From assembly GCF_000374305.1 (NCBI RefSeq), contig NZ_KB894096.1:124001-188000 (forward strand): 64,000 nt of DNA. The letters are read 5' to 3'. The notes beneath the pieces were generated by a model. That model made no database searches. It saw only the letters and a list, made by a program, of their open reading frames with translations, and was not told the origin of the DNA. Origin of the DNA: Actinomadura flavalba DSM 45200 (GTDB lineage Bacteria > Actinomycetota > Actinomycetes > Streptosporangiales > Streptosporangiaceae). Made by a program: the position numbers and the translations under genes. How positions within the stretch are numbered: position 1 is the stretch's first letter; the number at the start of each line of letters is the position of its first letter. Shown piece by piece: positions 41,108 through 49,914 of the stretch.

Positions 41108-43663
41108 ATGAACGACGAAGGGCACGCGGTACGCGACGTCGTGATCGTCGGGCACGGCCCGGCAGGTCACCGGCTGGTGGAGGCACTGCGGGAGCGTGAC
41201 CCGGACCGGGTCCTGCGGGTCACCGTGGTGGGGGAGGAGACGCGGCCCGCCTACGACCGGGTGGCGCTCACGTCCTACCTGACGGAGGACGCCGACCTGG
41301 CCTGCGCGCCGCACGACGCGGACGTCACGCTCGTCACCGGCGACCCGGTCGTGGCGCTGGACCGCGCGGCCCGGACCGTGCGCACCGCCGCCGGCCGCGC
41401 GATCGGCTACGACGCGCTGGTGCTGGCCACCGGCTCGGCGCCGTTCGTCCCGCCGGTGGCCGGGCACGACCTGCCCGGCGTGTTCGCCTACCGGACGCTG
41501 GACGACCTGGACGCCCTCCGCGCCCACTGCACCAACCTTACTATGTCAAGGCCCGGGGCGAACGGCGTCGTCATCGGCGGCGGACTCCTCGGCCTCGAAG
41601 CCGCCCGCGCCCTGCAAGGACTCGGCGTCCGCACCCACGTCGTCGAGATCGCACCCTGGCTGATGCCGCGCCAGCTCGACGAGGGCGGCGGCGCCATGCT
41701 GCGCCGCCACATCGAGGCGCTGGGCATGACCGTGCACGCGGGCACGCCGATGGCCGGGCTGGAGGCGGGGGAGGACGGCGCGGTCGCCCGCGTCGCCCTG
41801 GCCGACGGCGGCGCCGTCGAGGCGGGCGTCGTGGTGTTCTCCGCCGGCATCCGCCCGCGCGACGAGCTGGCCCGCGCCGCCGGGCTGCCGGTGGGCGAGC
41901 GCGGCGGCGTCGCGGTGGACGCGGGCTGCCGCACCGCCGACCCGGACGTCTACGCGGTGGGGGAGTGCGCCTGCGTCGACGGCCAGGTGCACGGCCTGGT
42001 CGCGCCGTGCTTCTCCATGGCCGAGGTCGTCGCGGACGCGCTGCTGGCCCGCGCCGCCGGGCGCGCGAGCGGCGCCCGGTTCGAGGGCGCCGACGCGTCC
42101 ACCAAGCTCAAGCTGATGGGCGTGGACGTCGCCAGCTTCGGTGACCCGTTCGCCGGAGCCCGCGACGGCCACCTGGACGTCACCTACACCGACCCGGTCG
42201 CCGGGGTCTACAAGCGCCTGGTCGTCAGCGACGACGCCCGCACGCTCGTCGGCGGCGTGCTCGTCGGCGACGCCGCCGCCTACCCGACGCTGCGGGCGCT
42301 GCTGGGCGCCGAGCTGCCGGGCAGCCCGGAGCAGACGCTGTTCGGCGGCACCGAGGCGGCGTCCGGCGGCGATCTGCCGGACGCGACCGTCATCTGTAGC
42401 TGCAACAACGTGTGCGCGGGGACGATCCGCACGGCGGTCCGCGACGAGGGTCTCACCGACCTGGCGGCGGTCAAGAACTGCACCCGGGCGGGCAGCACGT
42501 GCGGGAGCTGCGTCCCGCTGGTGAAGAACCTGCTGGACGCCGAGCTGACGGCGGCGGGCGTCCAGGTCAGCCGGGCGCTGTGCGAGCACTTCGAGCACAG
42601 CCGCGCCGAGCTGTTCGACATCGTCCGGGTGCGGGGGATCACGACGTTCACCCGGCTCATCGAGGAGCACGGGCGGGGCCGCGGCTGCGACATCTGCAAG
42701 CCGGTGGTGGCGTCGATCCTGGCGAGCCTGGGCAACGGCCACATCCTGGCGGGGGAGCAGGCCGCCCTCCAGGACACCAACGACCACTTCCTCGCCAACA
42801 TCCAGAAGAACGGCACGTACTCGGTGGTGCCGCGCATCCCGGGCGGGGAGATCACGCCGGAACGGCTCATCGTCATCGGCGAGGTCGCCCGCGACTTCGG
42901 CCTGTACACCAAGATCACCGGCGGGCAGCGGATCGACCTGTTCGGCGCCCGCGTCGAGCAGCTTCCCGACATCTGGCGGCGCCTGGTGGAGGCGGGGTTC
43001 GAGTCCGGGCACGCCTACGGCAAGTCGCTGCGCACGGTGAAGTCGTGCGTCGGGTCGACGTGGTGCCGGTACGGCGTGCAGGACTCGGTGGCGATGGCGA
43101 TCCGGCTGGAGCTGCGCTACCGGGGGCTGCGCGCGCCGCACAAGCTGAAGTCGGCGGTGTCGGGGTGCGCCCGCGAGTGCGCCGAGGCGCAGGGCAAGGA
43201 CTTCGGGATCATCGCGACCGAGCAGGGCTGGAACCTGTACCTGGCGGGCAACGGCGGGATGCGCCCGCGCCACGCCGACCTGTTCGCCACCGACCTCACC
43301 GACGAGGACCTGGTCCGCTACATCGACCGGTTCCTGATGTTCTACATCCGCACCGCCGACCGTCTCCAGCGCACCGCGAGCTGGCTGGAGAACCTGGACG
43401 GCGGCCTGGACTACCTCCGCGAGGTCATCGTGGAGGACCGGCTCGGCCTGTGCGCCGAGCTGGACGCCGCCATGGCGCGGCACGTCGCCGCCTACTCCGA
43501 CGAGTGGCGCGACACGCTGGACGACCCGGAGAAGCTCGGGCGCTTCGTGTCCTTCGTGAACGCTCCCGGGACGCCCGATCCCAGCATCGTCTTCGAGCCC
43601 GAACGCGACCAGATCAAGCCGGTCCTGGTGGCCGGAACCCGCCTGGAGGTTGCCGCCCGATGA
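41108..43663 (+). CDS. nirB: NAD(P)H-dependent nitrite reductase large subunit
   Basis: An 851-residue cytosolic enzyme reducing nitrite to ammonium with six electrons. FAD site IVGHGPAGHRLVEAL (about residue 15); NAD site VVIGGGLLGLEAARAL (about 155); BFD-like [2Fe-2S] domain CSCNNVCAG ... CTRAGSTCGSC (about 429-470); ferredoxin-like nitrite reductase half with the siroheme/4Fe-4S cysteines in CVGSTWCRYG (about 646) and CARECAEAQGKDFG (about 684). GAGGA precedes ATG 41108. About six extra residues (around NLTMSR, residues 143-148) before the NAD motif coincide with copy 2 of the dispersed 16-bp element. It is coupled to nirD by an ATGA overlap. Confidence 0.96.
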   Translation: MNDEGHAVRDVVIVGHGPAGHRLVEALRERDPDRVLRVTVVGEETRPAYDRVALTSYLTEDADLACAPHDADVTLVTGDPVVALDRAARTVRTAAGRAIGYDALVLATGSAPFVPPVAGHDLPGVFAYRTLDDLDALRAHCTNLTMSRPGANGVVIGGGLLGLEAARALQGLGVRTHVVEIAPWLMPRQLDEGGGAMLRRHIEALGMTVHAGTPMAGLEAGEDGAVARVALADGGAVEAGVVVFSAGIRPRDELARAAGLPVGERGGVAVDAGCRTADPDVYAVGECACVDGQVHGLVAPCFSMAEVVADALLARAAGRASGARFEGADASTKLKLMGVDVASFGDPFAGARDGHLDVTYTDPVAGVYKRLVVSDDARTLVGGVLVGDAAAYPTLRALLGAELPGSPEQTLFGGTEAASGGDLPDATVICSCNNVCAGTIRTAVRDEGLTDLAAVKNCTRAGSTCGSCVPLVKNLLDAELTAAGVQVSRALCEHFEHSRAELFDIVRVRGITTFTRLIEEHGRGRGCDICKPVVASILASLGNGHILAGEQAALQDTNDHFLANIQKNGTYSVVPRIPGGEITPERLIVIGEVARDFGLYTKITGGQRIDLFGARVEQLPDIWRRLVEAGFESGHAYGKSLRTVKSCVGSTWCRYGVQDSVAMAIRLELRYRGLRAPHKLKSAVSGCARECAEAQGKDFGIIATEQGWNLYLAGNGGMRPRHADLFATDLTDEDLVRYIDRFLMFYIRTADRLQRTASWLENLDGGLDYLREVIVEDRLGLCAELDAAMARHVAAYSDEWRDTLDDPEKLGRFVSFVNAPGTPDPSIVFEPERDQIKPVLVAGTRLEVAAR
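41536..41551. repeat. Dispersed near-palindrome, copy 2, inside nirB
   Basis: CCTTACTATGTCAAGG, translated as part of NLTMSR in nirB. Same orientation as the copies at 35025, 47669 and 53570. Its AT content is far above that of the surrounding codons. Confidence 0.6.
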
Positions 43664-44055
43664 CCCCGACGCCCGCTCCGACGCTCGCCCGGGAGGCTCC
43701 TCCGGGCGGCCCCCGCTGGACCGACGTGTGCGCCTACGCCGATCTGCTGCCCGAACGGGGTGCCTGCGCGATCGTCGGCGGCGTCCAGGTCGCGGTGTTC
43801 CGCACCCACGACGGGGCGCTGTACGCGCTGTCCAACCTCGACCCGTTCAGCGGCGCGCAGGTGATCTCGCGCGGCCTGCTCGGGACGCGCGGCGATGCCG
43901 CCACGGTCGCCTCGCCCATGTACAAGCAGGTCTTCGCACTGGAGACGGGGGTCTGCCTGGACGATCCGGCGGTGTCCCTGCGCGTCTTCCCGGTCCGCCG
44001 CACGGCGGCGGGGGATCGGGTGGAGGTGGGGACGAGCGATGAGCACCGCGAATGA
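43660..44055 (+). CDS. nirD: Nitrite reductase small subunit (Rieske-like)
   Basis: A 131-residue partner of NirB. It has the Rieske-like beta fold (AIVGGVQVAVFRTHDGALYALSN, read in parts) but, as in E. coli NirD, lacks the Cys and His ligands for a 2Fe-2S cluster; the SPMYKQVFALETG motif near residue 88 is typical. Its start overlaps nirB by 4 bases and its end overlaps the regulator gene by 17 bases, so the cluster nirB, nirD, regulator and chelatase is probably one transcript. Confidence 0.93.
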   Translation: MTPTPAPTLAREAPPGGPRWTDVCAYADLLPERGACAIVGGVQVAVFRTHDGALYALSNLDPFSGAQVISRGLLGTRGDAATVASPMYKQVFALETGVCLDDPAVSLRVFPVRRTAAGDRVEVGTSDEHRE

Positions 44056-45232
44056 ACCCTTGGCCGGGTTCGCGGTCGGGGTGACCGCGGCCCGCCGGCA
44101 CGAGGAGCTGGCGACGCTGCTGGAGCGGCGCGGCGCGCGCGTCGTGCACGCCCCGGCGATCCGGCTGATCCCGCTGGCCGACGACGTCGAGCTGCTGGAG
44201 GCGACGCGGGCGTGCGCGGCGCGGCCGTTCGACCACCTGGTGGTGACGACGGCGATCGGGTTCCGGGCGTGGCTGGAGGCCGCCGACGGCTGGGGCCTGC
44301 GGGACGCGCTGATGGAGCGGCTGTCGGGGGTGTCGATCCTGGCGCGCGGCCCGAAGGCGCGCGGGGCGATCCGGTCGGCGGGGCTCCAGGAGCGCTGGTC
44401 TCCGGCGTCGGAGAGCTGCGCGGAGGTGCTGAAGTACCTGCTGGAGCACGACCTGGCGGGACGCCGGGTGGCGGTGCAGCTCTACGGCGAGCAGCTTCCG
44501 GAGTTCACCGAGGCGCTGCGGGCGGCGGGCGCGGAGGTGGTGGAGATCCCGGTGTACCGGTGGTCGCGCACCGACGACTCCACGCCGCTGCGGCGCCTGG
44601 TCGGGCAGGCGGTGGCCGGGACGGTGGACGCGATCACGTTCACCAGCGCCCCGGCGGTCGCGGCGACGCTGGCGGTGGCGGCCGAGGACGGGCTGGAGGA
44701 GCCGCTGCTGGACGCGTTGCGGCGGCAGGTGGTGGCGGCGTGCGTGGGCCCGGTGACGGCGCAGGCGCTGACCGAGCGGGGCGTCCCGACGGTGCAGCCG
44801 GAGCGGCCCCGGATCGGGGCGCTGGTGCGGACGTTGGCGGCCGAGCTGCCCCGGCACCGGTCGCGGCTGCTGGAGGTGCGCGGCACGTCGCTGGAGCTGC
44901 GCGGGCACGCGGTGGTGCTGGACGGGCAGTTGCGGCCGATCGCGCCGGCGCCGATGGCGATCCTGCGGGCGCTGGCGCGGCGTCCGGGGCACGTGGTGTC
45001 GCGGGCGGAGCTGACCGGGGTGCTGCCGAGCCGGCTGGTGCTGAGCGGGGCGCCGTGGTCGCGTGATCCGCGTCCGCAGGCCGACGAGCACGCGGTGGAG
45101 ATGGCGGTGGCGCGGCTGCGGCGGGGGCTGGGCCGGTCGGGGATCGTGGAGACGGTCGTCAAGCGCGGGTACCGGCTGGCGTGCGACCCGCGGCTGATCG
45201 AGCCGGTGCGGGCGGAGTTCTCCGGTGGGTGA
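44039..45232 (+). CDS. nnaR: NnaR-like regulator: uroporphyrinogen-III synthase fused to winged-helix domain
   Basis: A 397-residue protein. Residues 1-260 are a HemD (uroporphyrinogen-III synthase) fold: GFAVGVTAARRHEELATLLE, DHLVVTTAIGFRAW, DAITFTSAPAVAATL. Residues 295-385 are an OmpR/PhoB-type winged helix (RPGHVVSRAELTGVL, VEMAVARLRRGLGRSGI, VVKRGYRLA). This architecture matches NnaR, described in streptomycetes and mycobacteria as an activator of nitrate/nitrite assimilation genes working with GlnR. Whether the HemD part keeps enzyme activity or senses a tetrapyrrole is open. The start at 44039 overlaps nirD; the end overlaps the chelatase start by 8 bases. Confidence 0.87.
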   Translation: MSTANEPLAGFAVGVTAARRHEELATLLERRGARVVHAPAIRLIPLADDVELLEATRACAARPFDHLVVTTAIGFRAWLEAADGWGLRDALMERLSGVSILARGPKARGAIRSAGLQERWSPASESCAEVLKYLLEHDLAGRRVAVQLYGEQLPEFTEALRAAGAEVVEIPVYRWSRTDDSTPLRRLVGQAVAGTVDAITFTSAPAVAATLAVAAEDGLEEPLLDALRRQVVAACVGPVTAQALTERGVPTVQPERPRIGALVRTLAAELPRHRSRLLEVRGTSLELRGHAVVLDGQLRPIAPAPMAILRALARRPGHVVSRAELTGVLPSRLVLSGAPWSRDPRPQADEHAVEMAVARLRRGLGRSGIVETVVKRGYRLACDPRLIEPVRAEFSGG

Positions 45233-45944
45233 GCCGGGCGTGCCCGCGCTGCTGGCGGTGGCGCACGGCACGCGCAGCGCGGAGGGCGCGGCGACGGCGG
45301 GGCGGCTGCTGGCGCGGGTGCGGGAGCTGCGGCCGTGGCTGCCGGTGCACGGCGCGTTCGCCGAGATCAGCGCGCCGCGGCTGGAGGACGCGCTGGACGG
45401 GCTGGCCGGGGCGCCGGTCGTCGCGGTGCCGCTGCTGCTGGCGCGCGGCTACCACGCGTTGATCGACATTCCGGGGCGGGTGGAGCGGCGGCGTCCGGAC
45501 GCGGTGCCGGGCCGTCCGCTGGGGCCGCACGGGCTGCTGGCCGAGGCGCTGGCGGCGCGGCTGCGCGAGGCGGCGGCGCCGCGCGCGGGCGACGCGGTGG
45601 TGCTGGCGGCGCCCGGCTCGTCGGACCCGGCGGGCGTCGCGGACGTGCGGGCGGCGGCAAGGCTGCTGGGCCGCCGGCTGCGGCGCCCGGTGCTGTGCGG
45701 TTTCGTCGCGTCGGGCGGCCCGTCCCTGCGCGCGACGGTGGCGGCGGCCCGCGCGAACGGCGCAAGACGCGTCCTGGTGGCCTCGTACGTACTGGCCCCG
45801 GGCGAGTTCCACACCCGAATGACCAAGGCAGACGCTGACGCGGTAGCCGCCCCACTAGGCGCCCACGACACGGTGGCCCGCCTCCTACTCCGCCGCTACG
45901 ACGAGGCCCGAAGAAGAACCCAGACCATGATCCCCGTGCCCTAA
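45225..45944 (+). CDS. Sirohydrochlorin chelatase-like protein (CbiX/SirB family)
   Basis: A 239-residue two-lobe chelatase. Metal-binding His14 is in LAVAHGTRSAEG and a second His in ARGYHALIDIPGRV (about residue 78). The C-terminal lobe repeats the fold (VLVASYVLAPGEFHTRM). In this context it most likely inserts iron into sirohydrochlorin for the siroheme of NirB. Start GTG 45225 overlaps the regulator. From about 45760 onward codon use shifts to A-ending codons (GCA, GTA, CTA, CGA, AGA), unlike the first two thirds. Confidence 0.88.
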   Translation: MGEPGVPALLAVAHGTRSAEGAATAGRLLARVRELRPWLPVHGAFAEISAPRLEDALDGLAGAPVVAVPLLLARGYHALIDIPGRVERRRPDAVPGRPLGPHGLLAEALAARLREAAAPRAGDAVVLAAPGSSDPAGVADVRAAARLLGRRLRRPVLCGFVASGGPSLRATVAAARANGARRVLVASYVLAPGEFHTRMTKADADAVAAPLGAHDTVARLLLRRYDEARRRTQTMIPVP

Positions 45945-46033
45945 AGAGTGAACCCGAACCACGCAAGGCCCGGCACACCCGTATACACGCGAACAACCGG
46001 GCCCGGGGTCGGTGCCAAAGAGGCCCTGACCCC

Positions 46034-46050
46034 CCGCGACGCAGTCGCGG
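46034..46050. terminator. Small hairpin between convergent chelatase and sigma genes
   Basis: CCGCGAC and GTCGCGG form a 7-bp stem with a GCA loop, within 200 bases of gene-free, A/C-rich (plus strand) sequence. Terminator function is uncertain. Confidence 0.35.
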
Positions 46051-46144
46051 CAGCAAACACGCCCCTCGCACCAACAAGTCCCGCCGCACCATCCCCCAGC
46101 AAGACCAGCAACCCCAGCCCTACACAGCCACCAGCCCCACCGCC

Positions 46145-47524
46145 CTACACGGCAAAGTCCAGCAAAGGCCGGGCATTACTAGGATGCCGCAGCTTGGAAA
46201 GCGACTCCTTCTCCAACTGCCGAATCCGCTCCCGGGTAAGCCCCAACGCCTTACCGATCTCGTCCAACGTCCGAGGCGTCCCGTCGTACAACCCGAACCG
46301 CATCGCCATGATCTTCGCCTCACGCGGGTTGAGGATGTCGAGGGTGCGCCGAAGCTGCTCGGCCATGAGCTGCCGGTCGACCAGGTCGCCCGCTTCGGGG
46401 CTGTCGGTGTCCTCGATGAGGTCGCCGATGCGGGTCTCGCCGTCCTCGCCGATCGTGGAGTCCAGGCTGATCGGCTGGCGGCTGGTGCGCAGCAGTTCGC
46501 GGACCTGCTCGGGGCTCTTGTCGAGTTCGACGGCCAGTTCCTCGGGGGTGGGCTCGCGGCCGAGGCGCTGGTGCATCTCGCGTTCGATGCGGCTGAGCTT
46601 GCTCAGCATCTCCAGCACGTGGACGGGCAGCCGGATCGTGCGGGCCGAGTCGGCGAAGCCGCGCTGGATGGCCTGGCGAATCCACCACATGGCGTAGGTG
46701 GAGAACTTGTAGCCCTTGGAGTAGTCGAACTTCTCCACGGCGCGGATGAGGCCCAGGTTGCCCTCCTGGACGACGTCCAGCAGCGACAGGCCCCGGTCGG
46801 AGTACTTCTTGGCGACCGAGACGACGAGCCGGAGGTTGGCCTCCAGCATGTGGGCCTTGGCGCGGCGGCCGTCGGCGGCGACCCACTCCAGTTCGAGGCG
46901 GGTCTCGTGGTCGAGGCCGACCTCGTTCTCCAGCTTGTGCTCGGCGTACAGGCCGACCTCGATGCGCTGGGCCAGGTCGACCTCCTGTTCGGCGGTGAGG
47001 AGCTGGCGCCGTCCGATCGCCTTGAGGTAGGTGTGCACCGAGTCGCCCATGACGGTGGAGGTGTCGTCCAGGTCGGCGGGGGGCTCGGTCTCGACCTCGG
47101 TGACCTCGAACGTGCCGTCGTCCTCGGTGGCGTCGTCGGCGGGGGAGGGGGAGGCGGGGGCGGCCTGGACGGCGGCCTTGGCGGTGACGGCCGTCACGGC
47201 GGCGGTCTTGGCGCGGGGGGCGCGCTTGGCGGGGACGGCGGTGCCGTCGGCGGCGGCCTTGCGGGCGCGCTTGCGGGGTGCGGCGGGCTTGCCGCCGGGG
47301 GCGGTGTCCTCCTCGCCGGAGTTGTCACCGGCCATGCTGACGCCGGCCTCGGAGAGCCCGCGCAGGATGGACCGGCCCTGGGCCGGGCTGATCCCGGCGG
47401 TCTCGAACGCCCGGCGGACCTCGTCGAGCGACAGGCGGCCGTTGGCACGGCCGCGCTCGAGCAGGGCTTCCAGCGCGGGGTTCGCGGGCTGCGTGAGCGG
47501 GGTCTTGGCGGCGGATCGCGGCAT
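46145..47524 (-). CDS. RNA polymerase sigma factor, RpoD/HrdB type
   Basis: A 459-residue sigma-70 of group 1 or 2. An N-terminal Ala/Lys/Pro-rich segment (to about residue 150, with KPAAPRKRARKAAADG) replaces a classic region 1.1. Region 1.2 is DSVHTYLKAIGRRQLLTAEQ (about 160), core-binding region 2 includes NLRLVVSVAKKY, region 2.4 YAMWWIRQAIQR recognises the -10 box, and region 4.2 has RTLDEIGKALGLTRERIRQ for the -35 box. The C-terminus is RPLLDFAV. ATG 47524 has GGGAGGGGGG upstream. It is probably the principal or a closely related sigma factor. The last 180 bases share the neighbour's unusual composition. Confidence 0.93.
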   Translation of the reverse strand: MPRSAAKTPLTQPANPALEALLERGRANGRLSLDEVRRAFETAGISPAQGRSILRGLSEAGVSMAGDNSGEEDTAPGGKPAAPRKRARKAAADGTAVPAKRAPRAKTAAVTAVTAKAAVQAAPASPSPADDATEDDGTFEVTEVETEPPADLDDTSTVMGDSVHTYLKAIGRRQLLTAEQEVDLAQRIEVGLYAEHKLENEVGLDHETRLELEWVAADGRRAKAHMLEANLRLVVSVAKKYSDRGLSLLDVVQEGNLGLIRAVEKFDYSKGYKFSTYAMWWIRQAIQRGFADSARTIRLPVHVLEMLSKLSRIEREMHQRLGREPTPEELAVELDKSPEQVRELLRTSRQPISLDSTIGEDGETRIGDLIEDTDSPEAGDLVDRQLMAEQLRRTLDILNPREAKIMAMRFGLYDGTPRTLDEIGKALGLTRERIRQLEKESLSKLRHPSNARPLLDFAV

Positions 47525-47668
47525 GGTGACGCCCCCCTCCCTTCCGTGTGGTGGTGCGGCGGAGACGTTTTCTCTCGTGACGCGCGCAATAGCGGGAACG
47601 TCGGATGGAGGGGTTCTTGTTCCCGGCCGGTAGGCGTCGACACATAACGGTCGCTCCACCACCTCGAT

Positions 47669-47683
47669 CTTACTATGTAAAGG
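47669..47683. repeat. Dispersed near-palindrome, copy 3
   Basis: CTTACTATGTAAAGG, between the sigma gene start (145 bases away) and the end of the cation efflux gene. On the minus strand it offers TAAGAT, a possible -10 box for the sigma gene. Confidence 0.55.
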
Positions 47684-47698
47684 ACGCGGGCGGGGGAT

Positions 47699-48721
47699 TT
47701 ACCCCTCGACGGACGCGTCTCCGGACTCGCCCCGCGTCTCACCGAGGGCCTTGCCGTAGCGGGCGACGACGCGGGCGCGCAGGTCGGGGTCGTCGCGGGG
47801 GACCGGTTCGAGGAAGACCTCGTCGATCTCCGGGTGCGCCTCGCCCAGCTCCTGCGCCATCCGCACGCAGGCGCGCTCGACGTCGCCGGCGGTCAGCGTG
47901 TCGGTGAAGTCCAGCCGGGCGCAGACCAGGATGCGGTCGGCGCCGACCGTCATCGTGACCAGGTCGACGACCCACTCGATCTCGGGCGCGGCGGCCAGGC
48001 GTTCGCGGACGTCGGCGACCAGGCGCGGGTCGGCCTGGTTGCCGATCAGCAGGTTGAGGTTGACGCGGCCGAGGACGAGCGCGACGGTGGTGAGCAGCAC
48101 GCCGATGAGCAGCGATCCGACGCCGTCCCAGACGGCCGAGCCGGTCAGCTCGTGCAGGGCCAGGCCCGCGAACGCGATGAGCAGGCCGAGCAGGGCCGCC
48201 GAGTCCTCCAGTAGGACGCTCAGCGAGGTGGGCTCGTCGGTGCGGCGCAGGAACGTCAGGAACGGCAGCCCCTCGGCGCGGGCGTCGGCGCGGACCTGTT
48301 TGAGCGCCTGCCGCCAGGAGATCCCCTCCAGGACGAACGAGACGGCCAGCACGGTGTAGGCGACAAGGTAGGAGGTCTCCTCCTCCTCGGTGCGCAGGAA
48401 CGCCTCGACGCCCTGGTAGAACGCGAACAGGGCGCCCATCCCGAAGATCGCGACGGCGACGAGCAGCGTCCAGATGTAGCGTTCCTTGCCGTAGCCGAAG
48501 GGGTGGCGGCGGTCGGCGGCGCGGGCGCTGCGCCGCAGCCCGACCATGAGCAGCACCTCGTTGAAGGTGTCGGCGACCGAGTGCGCGGCCTCGGCCGCCA
48601 TGGACGCCGATCCGGTCAGCACCGCAGCGATGATCTTGGCGATGGCGATGCCGAGGTTGGCGGCGAACGCCAGGAAGACCGTCAGCGTGCTCTCGGAGTG
48701 CTGGTCACGGGCGCGAGGCAT
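47699..48721 (-). CDS. Cation diffusion facilitator family transporter
   Basis: A 340-residue membrane protein that should export divalent metal ions (zinc, iron, manganese or cobalt) in exchange for protons. Six membrane segments precede a C-terminal cytosolic domain from about residue 215. The metal site residues are in AAEAAHSVADTFNE (helix 2, about residue 43-56) and LLEDSAALLGLL (helix 5, about 170); the usual HxxxD pair of helix 2 is HSVAD and helix 5 has ED instead of HxxxD, a variation of the family. RRHPFGYGKERYIWTL is the standard loop after helix 2. It lies between the sigma gene and menE on the same strand. Confidence 0.9.
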   Translation of the reverse strand: MPRARDQHSESTLTVFLAFAANLGIAIAKIIAAVLTGSASMAAEAAHSVADTFNEVLLMVGLRRSARAADRRHPFGYGKERYIWTLLVAVAIFGMGALFAFYQGVEAFLRTEEEETSYLVAYTVLAVSFVLEGISWRQALKQVRADARAEGLPFLTFLRRTDEPTSLSVLLEDSAALLGLLIAFAGLALHELTGSAVWDGVGSLLIGVLLTTVALVLGRVNLNLLIGNQADPRLVADVRERLAAAPEIEWVVDLVTMTVGADRILVCARLDFTDTLTAGDVERACVRMAQELGEAHPEIDEVFLEPVPRDDPDLRARVVARYGKALGETRGESGDASVEG

Positions 48722-48733
48722 GCGTCCAGCGTG

Positions 48734-49906
48734 TCATGTGACGTTCGGCACCGGGGCGGGCGGGTCGGGGTTCCTGAGCCGGGCGCGGTCGGGTTTCCCG
48801 GACGGCAGCAGCGGGATCTGGGTGACGAGCTGGAGTTCGTGCGGGGCCGCGTAGGGCGGGAGCGTGGCGCGGACCCAGGCGCGCAGCTCGTCCAGGGCGG
48901 GGGCGGTGCCGCGCGGGACGACGACGGCGGTGACGCGTTCGCCCCAGCGGGGGTCGGCGCGGCCGACGACGACGACGTCGCCGACGCGGGGGTGGCGGGA
49001 CAGGACGGTGGCGACGTCTCCGGCGACGACCTTCTCGCCGCCGGTGTTGATGACGTCGTCGGCGCGGCCGGAGATCGTGAGGACGCCGCCGGTGAGGGCG
49101 CCGAGGTCGGCGGTGCGGAACCAGGCTCCGTCGCGGGCGGCGGCGGTGAGGTCGGGCCGGAGCCGGTAGCGGCTGAACAGGACGGGTCCGGCGAGGCGGA
49201 CGCGGCCGTCGGCGCCGGTGGTGACGCGGACGCCGTCCAGGGGGACGCCGTCGTAGACGCAGCCGCCGCAGGTCTCGCTCATGCCGTAGGTGGTGACGAC
49301 GCGGGCGCCGCGCGCGCGTGCCTCGGTGAGCAGGCCGGGGGCGGCGGGGGCGCCGCCGAGCAGGACGGTGCGGAAGCGGGTGAGGTCGGTGCCGTCGTCG
49401 AGGAGGCGGCGGAGCTGGGTGGGGACGAGGGACAGGTGCGCGACGCCGTCGGCGGCGGCCGGGTCGAACCGGGGGACGATGACGGGGTCGGTGCCGGCGA
49501 CCAGGGACCGGACGAGGACCTGGAGTCCGGCGATGTGGTCGGTGGGCAGGCAGCACAGCCAGCGGTCGCCGGGGGCGGCGCCGATGCGGTGCAGGGTGGC
49601 GGTGGCCGAGTGGCGCAGGGCGGCGGCGGTGAGTTCGACGGCCTTGGGGGCGCCGGTGGAGCCGGAGGTGGCGACGAGGACGGCGGTGGCGTCGTCGACG
49701 GGGATGCCGCCGGGGCGGGGGGTGAGGCCGTCGGGGGTCTCGACGGCGTGGGGGGCGACGGCGTCGAGGAGGGCGTCGCGGGCGGGGGCGGGCAGGGCGG
49801 GGGAGAGGGGGCAGATCGCCGGGCCGGTGCCGTCCAGCGCGGCGGCCAGGGCGCTGAGCAGGCGCGGGCCGGGCGGCAGCACGAGGGCGTGCAGGCGGCG
49901 GTCCAT
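48734..49906 (-). CDS. menE: o-Succinylbenzoate--CoA ligase
   Basis: A 390-residue ANL-superfamily ligase activating o-succinylbenzoate for menaquinone synthesis. Seen: AMP loop LVATSGSTGAPKAVELT (about residue 77), TTYGMSETCGGCVYDG (about 198), GAWFRTADLG and SGRADDVINTGGEK; catalytic Lys near PSGKPDRARL at the end. The N-terminal region is short, as in other actinobacterial MenE. ATG 49906 lies 8 bases after TACGCT (49915-49920, minus strand). It is divergent from menB with a shared TGAAC-N2-GTTCA element between. Confidence 0.9.
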   Translation of the reverse strand: MDRRLHALVLPPGPRLLSALAAALDGTGPAICPLSPALPAPARDALLDAVAPHAVETPDGLTPRPGGIPVDDATAVLVATSGSTGAPKAVELTAAALRHSATATLHRIGAAPGDRWLCCLPTDHIAGLQVLVRSLVAGTDPVIVPRFDPAAADGVAHLSLVPTQLRRLLDDGTDLTRFRTVLLGGAPAAPGLLTEARARGARVVTTYGMSETCGGCVYDGVPLDGVRVTTGADGRVRLAGPVLFSRYRLRPDLTAAARDGAWFRTADLGALTGGVLTISGRADDVINTGGEKVVAGDVATVLSRHPRVGDVVVVGRADPRWGERVTAVVVPRGTAPALDELRAWVRATLPPYAAPHELQLVTQIPLLPSGKPDRARLRNPDPPAPVPNVT

Positions 49907-49914
49907 GATCCCTC

